Positions 6,025-15,168 of a DNA stretch of 39,285 nt are shown here, piece by piece; the stretch's first letter is position 1, and each line of letters starts with the position of its first letter. Source of the DNA: an uncultured Prevotella sp. Lineage in GTDB: Bacteria; Bacteroidota; Bacteroidia; Bacteroidales; Bacteroidaceae. The DNA lies in assembly GCA_946404405.1 (NCBI GenBank), contig CAMJDL010000031.1, positions 1 through 39,285 on the forward strand. Direction: 5' to 3'. The translations under genes and the position numbers were made by a program. The notes beneath the pieces are model-generated. The model was given only the letters and a program-made list of their open reading frames with translations. It did no database searches and was not told the origin of the DNA.

Positions 6025-7185
6025 TTAACTTTCTGCTATCGTTTCAATGCCTGTTTCGTCCTTATTGGCAGGTTTTTCCTTGCGGAAAGGGTCTTTGGAA
6101 CGTACAGCAAAGCGTGCCTTGTCGCCGTCTTCGCGCTTCTCGTGGAACAGCTTAGGCAGCGGATTCTTCAGCGGTTCGTCGTAGTTCTTGCGGTTGCGGA
6201 ACACGTCGATAGCCGTATAGATGGCCTGTCGCAGAGAATTCTCGTCAGCCTTGCCCTGTCCGGCAATGTCGTAGGCTGTGCCATGATCGGGCGAGGTGCG
6301 TATGATGGGCAGACCTGCGGTATAGTTGACGCCACTCTCCAAAGCAATGGTCTTGAAGGGAGCCAGTCCCTGGTCGTGATACATGGCCAGCACACCGTCG
6401 AAATGATAATAGGTGCCAGAGCCAAAGAAACCGTCGGCTGGGTAGGGACCGAAGGCGTGAATACCCTTTTCGGCCAATTCGCAGATGGCGGGCATGATGA
6501 CGTCCCTCTCCTCGGAACCCAGCAGACCACCGTCGCCGGCATGCGGATTCAGCGAGAGTACGGCGATACGTGGATTGGAGATGCGGAAATCGCGCTTCAG
6601 AGCCGTATGGAAAATGGTGGCTTTCTCGATGATGCCCTCCTTGGTGATGGCACGTGCGATGTCCTTGATGGGCAGATGGGTCGTCACCAGTGCGACGCGC
6701 AGCGTCTCGTTCATCAGAATCATCAGGGCCTTCTGACCTTCGCCTAAGCTGGTCTCGATATACTCCGTATGACCAGGGAAGTGGAAACCGGGACTCTGGA
6801 TGGTAGCCTTGTTGATGGGGGCTGTCACCAACACATCGTACAGGCCTGCACGATAGTCGGTCATCGCTCTGTCGAGGGCTCTGAAAGCAGCATTGCCAGC
6901 CTCTTGCGAGGCCAGTCCTAATTCGACTTTCACCTCATCGTCGAAACATGCCAGCAGATTCAGACGTCCGTCGCGAGCCTCCTCAGCCTTGTTGATGATG
7001 CTGAAATTAACCTCCAAATTGAGCACCTTCTTATGGTAGGCTGCAATCTTGGGCGAGCCATAGATGATAGGTGTGCAAAGTTCGAGGATGGTTGGGTCTG
7101 CAAAGGCCTTGAAAATCACCTCGTAACCGACACCGTTGGTATCTCCTTGCGTGATAGCCACGCGAATTTTTTTGTCTTGTTCCAT
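6025..7185 (-). CDS. pdxA: 4-hydroxythreonine-4-phosphate dehydrogenase
   Basis: PdxA oxidises 4-phosphohydroxy-threonine with NAD in the DXP-dependent pyridoxal 5'-phosphate pathway. The 386-aa product shows the family start AITQGDTNGVGYEVI (residues 9-23), the TAPINKATIQ motif, and three metal-binding histidines in TTHLPIKDIA, LNPHAGDGG and YHDQGLAPFK, followed by TSPDHGTAYDIAGQGKAD. The last 30 residues are a charged Lys/Asp/Glu-rich tail, making it longer than most homologues. The frame is open to 7305, but the ATG at 7185 (MEQDKKIRVAITQGD) fits the family N-terminus. It lies 13 bp after rlmN, with a TTTCGATN-type repeat in the junction. Confidence 0.95.
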   Translation of the reverse strand: MEQDKKIRVAITQGDTNGVGYEVIFKAFADPTILELCTPIIYGSPKIAAYHKKVLNLEVNFSIINKAEEARDGRLNLLACFDDEVKVELGLASQEAGNAAFRALDRAMTDYRAGLYDVLVTAPINKATIQSPGFHFPGHTEYIETSLGEGQKALMILMNETLRVALVTTHLPIKDIARAITKEGIIEKATIFHTALKRDFRISNPRIAVLSLNPHAGDGGLLGSEERDVIMPAICELAEKGIHAFGPYPADGFFGSGTYYHFDGVLAMYHDQGLAPFKTIALESGVNYTAGLPIIRTSPDHGTAYDIAGQGKADENSLRQAIYTAIDVFRNRKNYDEPLKNPLPKLFHEKREDGDKARFAVRSKDPFRKEKPANKDETGIETIAES

Positions 7186-7198
7186 ATTGTTATTTTCG

Positions 7199-8290
7199 TT
7201 ATTTCGATGTTTCGATATTTCGAAGTTTCGATGCGTCAAGATTTTGTTGTTTGGCAGTCGACAACAGACCGCAGGCAGCAAAGATGTCCTGACCACGCGA
7301 GGCACGAATGGTGGTTGTGATGCCGTGATGGGTCAGATAGTCGCGCAGGGCCTCCATGCGTGTCTCGTCAGAGCCTGGCAGGTCGACGTTAGGAATCTCG
7401 TGGAAACGAATCAGGTTTACGCGACACTCCAGTTCCTCCAGCAGTTTCGCAATTTCGCGACCATACATGGGCGAGTCGTTCAGACCTCCAAAGCAGATGT
7501 ATTCGAACGAACAACGACGCTGGTGTGTGAAGTCGTATTGCTTGAGCAGTGCAATGGTCTCTTCAATAGGCATCGCCTTCTCGGCAGGCATCAGCTGCAG
7601 GCGCTGTTCGTGCAGGGGTGAGTGCATGGAGATGGCGACGTGGCAGTCGCTCTCGTCGAGGAATCGCTTCAGCTTGTTTCTGACACCTACGCTGCTCACC
7701 GTGATGCGCTTAGGACTCCACTGCCAACCCCAATCGGCTGTCATGATGTTGCACACTTTTAGGACGGCATCCAGATTGTCCATGGGTTCGCCTTGTCCCA
7801 TGAAGACGATATTGGTCAGACGGTCCACCTCGGGCAGTGCATAAATCTGGTTCAGAATGTCAGCAGGTGTCAAGTCTCCCTGCCATCCCTGCTTGCCCGT
7901 CTGACAAAACAGGCAGTTCATCTTGCAACCAACCTGGCACGAGACGCACAGTGTGGCACGGTCCTTATCAGGGATGAAGACGGTTTCGACGAAACGTTCC
8001 GTAGTGTTTTTTGCGATTGAGTCGCAAAAAACGGGAAAGAGGTACTTGATGGTACCGTCCTTGGAGCGCTGACAGTCGATGGGCGCCAAGGCACCAACCT
8101 CGTATTCGGCACTGAGTCGTTCACGGTTCTGTTTCGAGATATTCGTCATCTCATCGATGCTCTTGACGTGCTTCTCATAGAGCCACTGAGCCATCTGCCT
8201 GGCTGTGAAAGCAGGCATACCCAAACTGCCGACAACAGCCTTCAGCTCTGTCGGAGTCAGTCCCAAAAGTCGTTTCTTTTGCGGAATCAT
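7199..8290 (-). CDS. rlmN: 23S rRNA (adenine2503-C2)-methyltransferase RlmN
   Basis: Radical-SAM enzyme that methylates C2 of A2503 in 23S rRNA and A37 in some tRNAs. The 363-aa protein has the N-terminal helical domain (residues 1-80), the iron-sulfur motif CVSCQVGCKMNCLFCQTG (CxxxCxxC), the GEPMDN segment, and the C-terminal RGQDIFAACG with the second catalytic cysteine. The start is fixed by a TACCTTTG box (8296-8303) only five bases before the ATG, implying a leaderless transcript. Its last codons (RNIETSK) are encoded by a TTTCGATN-type repeat reaching toward pdxA. The pair rlmN-pdxA forms an operon, divergent from the large fusion gene. Confidence 0.95.
   Translation of the reverse strand: MIPQKKRLLGLTPTELKAVVGSLGMPAFTARQMAQWLYEKHVKSIDEMTNISKQNRERLSAEYEVGALAPIDCQRSKDGTIKYLFPVFCDSIAKNTTERFVETVFIPDKDRATLCVSCQVGCKMNCLFCQTGKQGWQGDLTPADILNQIYALPEVDRLTNIVFMGQGEPMDNLDAVLKVCNIMTADWGWQWSPKRITVSSVGVRNKLKRFLDESDCHVAISMHSPLHEQRLQLMPAEKAMPIEETIALLKQYDFTHQRRCSFEYICFGGLNDSPMYGREIAKLLEELECRVNLIRFHEIPNVDLPGSDETRMEALRDYLTHHGITTTIRASRGQDIFAACGLLSTAKQQNLDASKLRNIETSK
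7201..7233 (-). repeat. Octamer-like repeat at the rlmN-pdxA junction
   Basis: Four degenerate 8-bp units (TTTCGATG, TTTCGATA, TTTCGAAG, TTTCGATG) in tandem, spanning the rlmN stop codon and the 13-bp spacer before pdxA. Confidence 0.65.
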
Positions 8291-8295
8291 GGGTG

Positions 8296-8303
8296 CAAAG
8301 GTA
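8296..8303 (-). promoter_or_regulatory. -7 box of rlmN (leaderless)
   Basis: TACCTTTG on the minus strand, five bases before the ATG. The position of the -33 box is occupied by the heptamer repeat at 8311-8338. Confidence 0.6.
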
Positions 8304-8310
8304 CGAAATA

Positions 8311-8338
8311 AAGTGAAAAGTGAAAAGTGAAAAGTGAA
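8311..8338. repeat. Heptamer repeat (AAGTGAA)x4 in a divergent promoter region
   Basis: Four perfect 7-bp copies between rlmN and the divergent 8412 gene. They cover the -33 region of the rlmN promoter, so copy number would alter the sequence upstream of its -7 box. Confidence 0.9.
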
Positions 8339-8352
8339 AAATTTGCTGCCGC

Positions 8353-8385
8353 TTGTTCTTTTTTCGTCTTATTTTCGTATCTTTG
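8353..8385 (+). promoter_or_regulatory. Promoter of the GT2-DUF4922-SpoIID gene
   Basis: TATCTTTG at 8378-8385 with a TTG at 8353-8355, 22 bp upstream. It rules out an earlier in-frame start at 8334 and supports the ATG at 8412. Confidence 0.6.
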
Positions 8386-8411
8386 CAGCTAAAATTAATG
8401 CAAACGGTAAA

Positions 8412-11400
8412 ATGATACAAAAAACAGATTGCTTTTTGGCCTGTCTTGACGAACAGACAACAGGTGGTTTAGCCTGTCAGTTAGAGAAGAGTACGTCGGT
8501 GAGAGGCATTTATTATCTACAAGATAAGTCTTTGCAAAGTAGCAGCTTTCTGGTGCATGTAGCCGAGAAAGCCCAAGCCGACTATGTGTTGCTGCAACTG
8601 AAGCCTGTGGCTATCACGCTGGGCGCTGGTGCTTTGGAACGCATGATGGCAGTGGCAAGCGATACGGGGGCCGCCATGGTGTATGCTGACCGATATGAGG
8701 TCAAGAATGGTGTCGTGGAGCGTCATCCCGTCATCGACTATCAGGAGGGCTCGTTGCGCGACGATTTCGATTTCGGTTCTCTGCTCTTGGTTCGTACCTC
8801 GTTGTTGCAACAATATGTTGCGGGCGAGCATGAAGCCGACTATCAGTATGCGGGCTTCTACGATTTCCGCCTGTTCTTGAGTCGCGAGGGACGATTGTTC
8901 CATCTGAACGAATTCCTCTATACGGAAGAAGAACGCGACCTGCGTGCCTCTGGCGAGAAGCAGTTCGACTATGTGAATCCTGCCAATCGTGAGGTGCAAA
9001 TCGAGATGGAACAGGCCTGCACGGCCCATCTGCGTGAGGTGGGGGCTCTGGTGGATACCACTCAGTATCAGGATGTTGATTTCGATGAGCAGTCTTTCGA
9101 TGTAGAGGCTTCTGTCGTCATCCCTGTGTTCAATCGTGCCAAGACTATCAAGGATGCTGTGGAGAGCGCCTTGTCGCAGAAGGCGTCGTTCAAGTACAAT
9201 GTCATCGTGGTGGATAACCACTCCACGGACGGGACCTCCGATATCTTGTCTGGTATGTTGTCATGCCATGACAACAAGCTCCACGTCATTGTACCCGAGC
9301 GCACCGACCTCGGCATTGGCGGCTGTTGGAACGAGGCCATCTATAGCGAATATTGCGGACGCTTTGCCGTCCAACTGGATAGCGACGACCTCTATTCTTC
9401 GCCCAAGACGTTGCAGACCGTCGTCGACGCTTTCTACAAGCAGAAGGCTGCCATGGTGATAGGCTCTTACCGTATGTGCGACTTTGAGTTGAACACCCTG
9501 CCTCCAGGGCTGATTGCCCATAAGGAGTGGACGGACGAGAACGGACCTAACAATGCCTTGCGCATCAATGGCTTGGGAGCCCCGCGTGCCTTCTTTACCC
9601 CGTTGTTGCGTAGCATAGGATTCCCCAATACCTCGTATGGCGAGGACTATGCTTTAGGACTGCAGTTCTCGCGTCATTACCGCATTGGACGTATTTTTAC
9701 GGAAGTGTACCTCTGTCGCCGTTGGGGAGGCAATTCCGATGCAGCCCTTTCTGTCGAAAAAATCAATGCCAACAACCTCTATAAAGACCGCCTGCGCACG
9801 GTAGAGTTGAAGGCTCGCCAACAGGTGCAGCAGGGTAGGGACGACTCGCTGACGGAATCGCCGCTCCTGCGTTTCTTCCATCGTCAGTTGCAGACGTGGC
9901 ACGATGTACGCAAGCGCTATCGCGACCTGCAACAGGTAGAGACGCGCGAACTGGTGACGGATACCATCACACTGCAGGCTCAGTGGAATCCTGCCCGTAT
10001 TGGTTCTACGGGTGCCAAGATTGATGCCAAGTCGATAGCCGAGCGTCCGTGTTTCCTGTGTGCCAAGAATCGTCCACAGGAACAGATGCATCGCGTCATT
10101 GATGGCAAATACGAACTGCTGGTCAATCCGTTCCCCATTCTGCCCATCCATTTTACGTTGCCTACCGTGAAGCATCAGCCCCAGCGCATTCTGCCCATGT
10201 ATGGCGAGATGTTGAAGTTGGCTGAGAAGAATACGGCTATTACCTTATTATATAATGGACCTCATTGTGGCGCATCTGCCCCCGACCATGCCCATCTGCA
10301 GGCCGTCAGTAGTGGTATCCTGCCCTTGCAACAGTCTTGGCAGCGATTGAGCCGCAATCTGGTGGAAGTCGTCAAGGACGAGGAAGATAACGGTATCTGG
10401 CAGGTGGTCGACTATCCAGCTGCAGCCTTTGTCATTCGCAGCTATCAGAAGAGTGTCGGCGAACGTCTGTTCCGTCGCCTCTACGATGCCTTGCCTCCTG
10501 CAGAAGACCAGACAGAGCCCATGATGAACATCATCATGTGGCAGTCGGATGGTGCTGTGCTCAGCGTGGTGTTGCCTCGCAGGAAACATCGTCCAGCGTG
10601 CTATACAGCTACTGGCGATGCACAATATATCATCAGTCCGGGTGCTGTCGATATGGGTGGACTCATTATTACACCTCGTGAACAGGACTTCCGTCGTGTG
10701 ACGCCAGAACTCATTCTCGACATCTATCGTGAACTGTCGCTGACACCCGAGCAGATGCAGGAGGTTGTAGAACGCGTCAAGACTGATAAGGTGAAAGTGA
10801 AACGTGAAAAAAGTATTATTCCCAATTTTAAGGAACAGCCTAACGTCTCGGTGGGTATTGTCAGTGGTCAGAAAATCGAGTTCTCGCTGAATGCACCCTA
10901 TACCGCAAAGGGTGAGACCATTGAAGGTAAGCAGGCGGTGGAATTCTCGGAAGGTGGTATTCTGTGGAATGGCAACCAGTATCGCGAGCTCACCTTTACG
11001 CCTTCGAGTGCCGATGCCTCGTTCTCGTTGTTCGACGTCACCATTGGTGTCAACTTCCATTGGGAACGTAAGGAGACGCAGGTGTTCTTGGGCACCTTGC
11101 GACTGGTTGTTGAGTCAGACCAGATAACAGCCATCAATGAATTGCCTGTTGAGAAGTATTTGGCTTCAGTCATCTCCAGCGAGATGAAGGCTACGGCAGG
11201 CTTGGAACTGTTGAAGGCCCATGCCGTTATCTCGCGTTCGTGGCTCTTGGCACAGATGCGCCGTCGCGAAGAAGTTCAGGAGCATAAGAACAATTTCTTC
11301 TCGTTCATCAAGAAGGACGACGAACTGATTCGCTGGTACGACCGCGAGGACCATACCATCTTCGATGTCTGTGCCGACGACCATTGTCAGCGCTATCAGG

Positions 11401-12047
11401 GTATTACCAAGCAGACCAGCAAGAATGTAGAGCAGGCATTGAAAGCCACGCGTGGACAGATTCTCTGTTATGGCGATGATATCTGTGATGCCCGCTTCTC
11501 GAAGTGTTGCGGTGGCGTCACTGAAGAGTTTCAGTATTGTTGGGAAGATACGCCCAAACCCTATCTGGTCAGCGTCGAGGACCCCTTCTGCAATACCAAC
11601 GACAAGGAAGTACTGGCGCAGGTGCTTAACGACTACGATCAGGAAACCAACGACTTCTATCGCTGGACAGTCGAGTATACTGCGGACGAGATTTCAGATC
11701 TCGTCCGTGAAAAACTGAAGGACGACTTCGGCACCATTACCGACCTCATCCCTCTGGAGCGAGGCAAGAGCGGACGCATCTGGAAACTGAAGATTGTAGG
11801 TACCAAGAAGACGTTTACCATCGGCAAGGAACTGGAGATTCGTCGTGCCCTCAGCGAGAGCCATCTGTATAGCTCTGCCTTTGACGTTGAAAAGACTGAA
11901 AAGGGTTTCCGCCTGAATGGCAAAGGGTGGGGACATGGTGTAGGCCTCTGTCAGATTGGTGCAGCTGTTATGGGTCAGCAGGGCTATAAGTACGACGCCA
12001 TCCTGCTCCATTATTATCGTAACGCAGAAATAAAACGAATATACTAA
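8412..12047 (+). CDS. GT2 / GT2 / DUF4922 / SpoIID multidomain protein
   Basis: A 1211-aa fusion. Residues about 1-225 look like a degenerate GT2 glycosyltransferase domain ([32 protein letters not shown]). Residues about 230-430 are a full GT2 domain ([20 protein letters not shown], catalytic-type LDSDD near 322). Residues about 530-770 match DUF4922, related to HIT/GalT/Ap4A phosphorylase enzymes: [24 protein letters not shown] and the histidine motif DHAHLQ. Residues about 810-1211 are a SpoIID/LytB domain ([16 protein letters not shown] near 910, [14 protein letters not shown] near 1175), which cleaves or remodels peptidoglycan in spore formers. No signal peptide or membrane helix is visible, odd for a SpoIID domain. 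It overlaps the AmpG-like gene by one base. Such fusions recur in Bacteroidetes, role unproven. Confidence 0.85.
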   Translation: MIQKTDCFLACLDEQTTGGLACQLEKSTSVRGIYYLQDKSLQSSSFLVHVAEKAQADYVLLQLKPVAITLGAGALERMMAVASDTGAAMVYADRYEVKNGVVERHPVIDYQEGSLRDDFDFGSLLLVRTSLLQQYVAGEHEADYQYAGFYDFRLFLSREGRLFHLNEFLYTEEERDLRASGEKQFDYVNPANREVQIEMEQACTAHLREVGALVDTTQYQDVDFDEQSFDVEASVVIPVFNRAKTIKDAVESALSQKASFKYNVIVVDNHSTDGTSDILSGMLSCHDNKLHVIVPERTDLGIGGCWNEAIYSEYCGRFAVQLDSDDLYSSPKTLQTVVDAFYKQKAAMVIGSYRMCDFELNTLPPGLIAHKEWTDENGPNNALRINGLGAPRAFFTPLLRSIGFPNTSYGEDYALGLQFSRHYRIGRIFTEVYLCRRWGGNSDAALSVEKINANNLYKDRLRTVELKARQQVQQGRDDSLTESPLLRFFHRQLQTWHDVRKRYRDLQQVETRELVTDTITLQAQWNPARIGSTGAKIDAKSIAERPCFLCAKNRPQEQMHRVIDGKYELLVNPFPILPIHFTLPTVKHQPQRILPMYGEMLKLAEKNTAITLLYNGPHCGASAPDHAHLQAVSSGILPLQQSWQRLSRNLVEVVKDEEDNGIWQVVDYPAAAFVIRSYQKSVGERLFRRLYDALPPAEDQTEPMMNIIMWQSDGAVLSVVLPRRKHRPACYTATGDAQYIISPGAVDMGGLIITPREQDFRRVTPELILDIYRELSLTPEQMQEVVERVKTDKVKVKREKSIIPNFKEQPNVSVGIVSGQKIEFSLNAPYTAKGETIEGKQAVEFSEGGILWNGNQYRELTFTPSSADASFSLFDVTIGVNFHWERKETQVFLGTLRLVVESDQITAINELPVEKYLASVISSEMKATAGLELLKAHAVISRSWLLAQMRRREEVQEHKNNFFSFIKKDDELIRWYDREDHTIFDVCADDHCQRYQGITKQTSKNVEQALKATRGQILCYGDDICDARFSKCCGGVTEEFQYCWEDTPKPYLVSVEDPFCNTNDKEVLAQVLNDYDQETNDFYRWTVEYTADEISDLVREKLKDDFGTITDLIPLERGKSGRIWKLKIVGTKKTFTIGKELEIRRALSESHLYSSAFDVEKTEKGFRLNGKGWGHGVGLCQIGAAVMGQQGYKYDAILLHYYRNAEIKRIY

Positions 12048-13327
12048 TGAAACAAAGAAATCCTTGGACGTGGATTCCAACGCTGTATATTGCTGAGGGA
12101 TTGCCTAACGTCGTAGTAATGACCGTTGCTGTCGTCATGTACATGCAACTGGGTCTGAGTGATACAGATATTGCCTTGTATACGGGCTGGTTAGGTTTGC
12201 CGTGGGTCATCAAACCCCTGTGGAGTCCATTCGTCGACCTCTACCGTACCAAACGCTGGTGGGTGCTTACCATGCAGTTGCTGTTAGGTTCGTCGTTGGC
12301 GGGTGTCGCCTTCACGCTGAATGCACCGTTCTGGTTTCAGGGCTCTATGGCGTTCTTCTTCCTCATGGCGTTCTCCAGTGCGACGCACGACATTGCTGCC
12401 GATGGCTATTATATGTTAGAACTCGACGACCACCAGCAGGTATGGTTCGTGGGCATCCGTAACACGTTCTATCGTCTGGCAGTCATCTTTGGCAATGGTG
12501 TGCTGATTCCTGCGGCAGGTATGCTCCAGCTTGTATTCCGTAATCAGAAAGCCTTCACTTGGAGTCTTGTGTTCTACGGAATGGCGGCATTGTTTATTGG
12601 CATCTGGCTTTATCACGCCTATATCATGCCACGTTCCGCAGCCGACCAGCGCCACGACACCAATGCCCACGAGGTTGCAACAGGCATCGTCACGGCTTTC
12701 CGCACCTTCTTCCAGAAACTGTCTCCGAAAGAGATGCTCTACGCCATGCTCTTCCTGCTGTTCTATCGTTTCCCTGAGGCACTGTTGGGCAAGATGAGCG
12801 TCACGTTCCTCATGCGTCCCAATTCCGCTGGTGGTCTTGGATTGTCGCCTCAGGAGTTTGGTTTGGCCAGTGGTACCATTGGCGTTATTGGTCTGACGCT
12901 GGGTGGCATCCTGGGTGGATTGTTGGCTGGTCGCGATGGCTTCAAGCGCTGGCTGTGGCCTATGGTGTGCGCCATCACCCTGCCCGATATCGTCTATGTC
13001 TATATGAGCTATGCCATGCCCGACAACCTGGTACTTATCAGCACCTGCATCTTTATCGAGCAGTTTGGCTACGGTTTGGGCTTCACGGCCTTGACCCTCT
13101 ATATGCTCTACTTCTCGAAGGGTGAGTTCCAGACGTCCCACTATGCCTTCTGCACGGCTTTCTCGTACCTTGGACTCATGCTCCCAGGTATGCTGTCAGG
13201 TTGGCTGAAGGACCAGTTAGGCTATAACTCCTTCTTCATCCTTGTCATGTTCCTCTGTGCCATCACCTTTGCTGTTACGGCATTCATCAAGGTTGATCCC
13301 GACTTTGGAAAGAAAGTGAAAGATTGA
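12047..13327 (+). CDS. AmpG-like MFS muropeptide transporter
   Basis: The 426-aa protein is a 12-helix major facilitator of the AmpG type, which imports peptidoglycan fragments (anhydro-muropeptides) into the cytoplasm for recycling. The N-terminus WTWIPTLYIAEGLPNVVVM and the GWLGLPWVIKPLWSPFVD loop are characteristic, as are the SATHDIAADGYY segment and the LTLGGILGGLLAGRDG loop. Start and stop overlap with the SpoIID fusion gene (TAATG, sharing 12047), so both are made from one message. This suggests that fragments released or modified by the fusion protein are taken up by this carrier (inference). Substrate not provable from sequence. Confidence 0.85.
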   Translation: MKQRNPWTWIPTLYIAEGLPNVVVMTVAVVMYMQLGLSDTDIALYTGWLGLPWVIKPLWSPFVDLYRTKRWWVLTMQLLLGSSLAGVAFTLNAPFWFQGSMAFFFLMAFSSATHDIAADGYYMLELDDHQQVWFVGIRNTFYRLAVIFGNGVLIPAAGMLQLVFRNQKAFTWSLVFYGMAALFIGIWLYHAYIMPRSAADQRHDTNAHEVATGIVTAFRTFFQKLSPKEMLYAMLFLLFYRFPEALLGKMSVTFLMRPNSAGGLGLSPQEFGLASGTIGVIGLTLGGILGGLLAGRDGFKRWLWPMVCAITLPDIVYVYMSYAMPDNLVLISTCIFIEQFGYGLGFTALTLYMLYFSKGEFQTSHYAFCTAFSYLGLMLPGMLSGWLKDQLGYNSFFILVMFLCAITFAVTAFIKVDPDFGKKVKD

Positions 13328-13348
13328 GATAGGTAAAATATAAAAAAT

Positions 13349-13388
13349 GAAGCGGCGGGATTTCACAACCGTGCCGCTTCTTGCTTTC
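13349..13388 (+). terminator. Terminator after the AmpG-like gene
   Basis: GAAGCGGC (13349-13356) and GCCGCTTC (13373-13380) form a perfect 8-bp stem with a 16-nt loop, followed by T-rich TTGCTTTCT. The rest of 13389-13560 holds no gene that I can support. Confidence 0.65.
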
Positions 13389-13567
13389 TAATGATAGTAT
13401 TAATAATGGAAAAGAAATCTCTCTTTCTTCGCAGTTAGTTACATTTGACGTGCCAAAGTTAAGCATTATTTCCGATACGTCCAAATTTTTCTTCCGTTTT
13501 TTTTACTTTGGTTGGAAAATCCTCCACACAAATAGGGATTCCCCTACCTTCAAATAGGATTATCTAC

Positions 13568-13598
13568 TTGTTTTTTCATCTATTATGCCCTACCTTTG
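13568..13598 (+). promoter_or_regulatory. Promoter of the Tyr-rich lipoprotein gene
   Basis: TTG (13568-13570) and TACCTTTG (13591-13598) separated by 20 bp; leader of about 45 nt to the ATG at 13650. Confidence 0.7.
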
Positions 13599-13649
13599 CC
13601 GATGAAAAGAATAAATAACTGAATGTCGAACATTTTAAAGAATACGATT

Positions 13650-14195
13650 ATGAAAAAGCTCTTTACTTACCTGACAGTGATGATGGCTCTCGCAGCCATG
13701 CCGTTTTTCACCAGTTGCGACGCCCGTTTCTGGGAGGACGTCGAAGATCGCGCCGAGGCTCGCACCCTCGAGGGTACATGGTCGGGCTATATCGATACAT
13801 ATTTCTACGATCGCTTCGGTATCTCTGGCGACACATATCGCACCAGCATGTATTTCGAGCGTGAAAATAGCTATGGTGGTTGGGGCTATGAGGTCGACTA
13901 CAACACATACAGCCGCTACGACGACTACTACTATTGCGAGTTCCGTTGGGAGGTTGTCAATGGTGCCATCCGTATCCGCTACGCTGACAGCTGGAACGAT
14001 GTCTACATCTACGACTACGTGCTCGACGATTACTACTTCTCCGGCTCAATGGATGATGGTTGCCGTGACCGCCGCGTCAATTTCAGCCTCTCCTACGACA
14101 GCCGCTTCGAATGGGACTACTGGACACGTGGTGTCACACGTGGCGCCTCTAACGACGGTACAGGTTTCAAGGCAAGTGGTGAGTTTGCAAAGTAG
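13650..14195 (+). CDS. Tyr-rich lipoprotein, function unknown
   Basis: The 181-aa product begins with a lipoprotein signal (MKKLFTYLTVMMALAAMPFF then TSC; Cys about residue 23), so it is exported and lipidated. The mature part is very rich in Tyr, Asp, Arg and Trp, with repeating short strands (IDTYFYDRFG, YNTYSRYDDYYYCEFRWEV, DYVLDDYYFSGSMDDG). The alternation and size suggest a lipocalin-like or small beta-barrel domain; I do not recognise a named family. The ATG at 13650 is preferred over 13623 because it starts a standard signal peptide. Single-gene unit with its own promoter and a strong terminator. Likely at the outer or inner membrane surface. Confidence 0.8.
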   Translation: MKKLFTYLTVMMALAAMPFFTSCDARFWEDVEDRAEARTLEGTWSGYIDTYFYDRFGISGDTYRTSMYFERENSYGGWGYEVDYNTYSRYDDYYYCEFRWEVVNGAIRIRYADSWNDVYIYDYVLDDYYFSGSMDDGCRDRRVNFSLSYDSRFEWDYWTRGVTRGASNDGTGFKASGEFAK

Positions 14196-14201
14196 ACTAT
14201 A

Positions 14202-14218
14202 TATATTATATAATAAGG
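14202..14218 (+). repeat. 17-nt AT-rich 3' UTR element, copy 1
   Basis: TATATTATATAATAAGG lies between the lipoprotein stop codon and the terminator hairpin. An identical copy lies in the same position after the PBP1A gene (39165-39181). Confidence 0.6.
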
Positions 14219-14252
14219 AGAAAGGACTTCCAAAAACGGAAGTCCTTTTCTC
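14218..14252 (+). terminator. Strong terminator between convergent genes
   Basis: AAAGGACTTCC (14221-14231) and GGAAGTCCTTT (14238-14248) pair perfectly around AAAAAC, with further GAG/CTC pairing. It sits between the lipoprotein gene (plus) and cysE (minus) and can serve both strands. Confidence 0.85.
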
Positions 14253-14256
14253 TGTT

Positions 14257-15168
14257 TTATATGCCTAATCCGCCTTCGAAGGATACATCGACAGCTTTGG
14301 ACTGCTGGATGCGAGAGTATGGGGGGACATCGTTGGTGACCCAGATGTTACCGCCAATGACGGAATGGTGGCCAATGGTGATGCGACCAAGGATAGAGGC
14401 ATTGGAATAGACGGTGACATGGTCTTCGATAATGGGGTGACGTGGCACGTTGAGCATGTTGCCGTTCTCGTCGTACTTGAAACTCTTGGCACCGAGGGTG
14501 ACGCCCTGATAGAGCGTGACGTGGTTGCCAATGATACAAGTCTCGCCAATGACGACACCCGTACCGTGGTCGATGGCGAAGTATTCGCCTATCTGGGCAC
14601 CCGGGTGGATGTCGATACCCGTCTTGGAGTGGGCCTGCTCGGTGATGATACGGGGAATGACGGGTACGTTGAGCTCGTGCAGCTTGTGGGCAATGCGGTA
14701 GTGGGTCATCGTGTTGACTACTGGGTAGCAGAAGATGACCTCGCCATAGTTGCGGGCGGCAGGGTCGTTGTCGAACATGGCCTGCACGTCGGTATAGAGC
14801 AGACGCTTGATTTCGGGCAGGGCGTCGATGAACTCCATAGCCAGGCGCTCGGCCTCGGCATAAACCTGTGCCTTGGTGCGCGTGGTCTCGCAATCCTCAC
14901 AAAACTGGAGCCCGTGGGCTATCTGCTTGACAAGCAGACGTGCCAGTTCCTGCATGTGGACGCCAATATTGTACGAGCGCAGCGTCTCGTCGGGTTGGCG
15001 CTGATTGAAATAGTCGGGGAAGATAATGTTCTTCACCAATGCCACAATCTGCTTGACCTGCTCGACAGACGGCAGGGGGGCTTCTGTGGCTGGCATCATG
15101 CTGACTTCCTGCTCGCTAAGCTTGGACAGCAGGTCAACATTCTTGAGCAGTATGTTATTATTATTCAT
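14257..15168 (-). CDS. cysE: Serine O-acetyltransferase
   Basis: CysE/EpsC transfers acetyl from acetyl-CoA to serine, the first step of cysteine synthesis. The 303-aa protein has an N-terminal helical domain (about 1-170) and a C-terminal left-handed beta-helix with hexapeptide repeats. The active-site signature IHPGAQIGEYFAIDHGTGVV is followed by VIGETCIIGNHVTLYQGVTLGAKS, and the PRHPIIEDHVTVYSNA segment is typical of the longer EpsC-type subgroup. Its ATG overlaps the stop of the LytTR regulator gene by 4 bp, so it is the last gene of the tolC-to-cysE operon, an unexpected place for an amino-acid gene. Confidence 0.93.
   Translation of the reverse strand: MNNNNILLKNVDLLSKLSEQEVSMMPATEAPLPSVEQVKQIVALVKNIIFPDYFNQRQPDETLRSYNIGVHMQELARLLVKQIAHGLQFCEDCETTRTKAQVYAEAERLAMEFIDALPEIKRLLYTDVQAMFDNDPAARNYGEVIFCYPVVNTMTHYRIAHKLHELNVPVIPRIITEQAHSKTGIDIHPGAQIGEYFAIDHGTGVVIGETCIIGNHVTLYQGVTLGAKSFKYDENGNMLNVPRHPIIEDHVTVYSNASILGRITIGHHSVIGGNIWVTNDVPPYSRIQQSKAVDVSFEGGLGI

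Noticed and set aside
7186..7305. N-terminal extension of PdxA by 40 residues
   Set aside because: The extension is encoded by the rlmN 3' end and a tandem repeat; the family N-terminus begins at the ATG 7185.
8334..8411. Earlier start of the GT2-DUF4922-SpoIID gene giving a hydrophobic N-terminus
   Set aside because: The apparent signal-like segment is encoded by the promoter region (TATCTTTG at 8378-8385) and heptamer repeats; the ATG at 8412 is downstream of the promoter.
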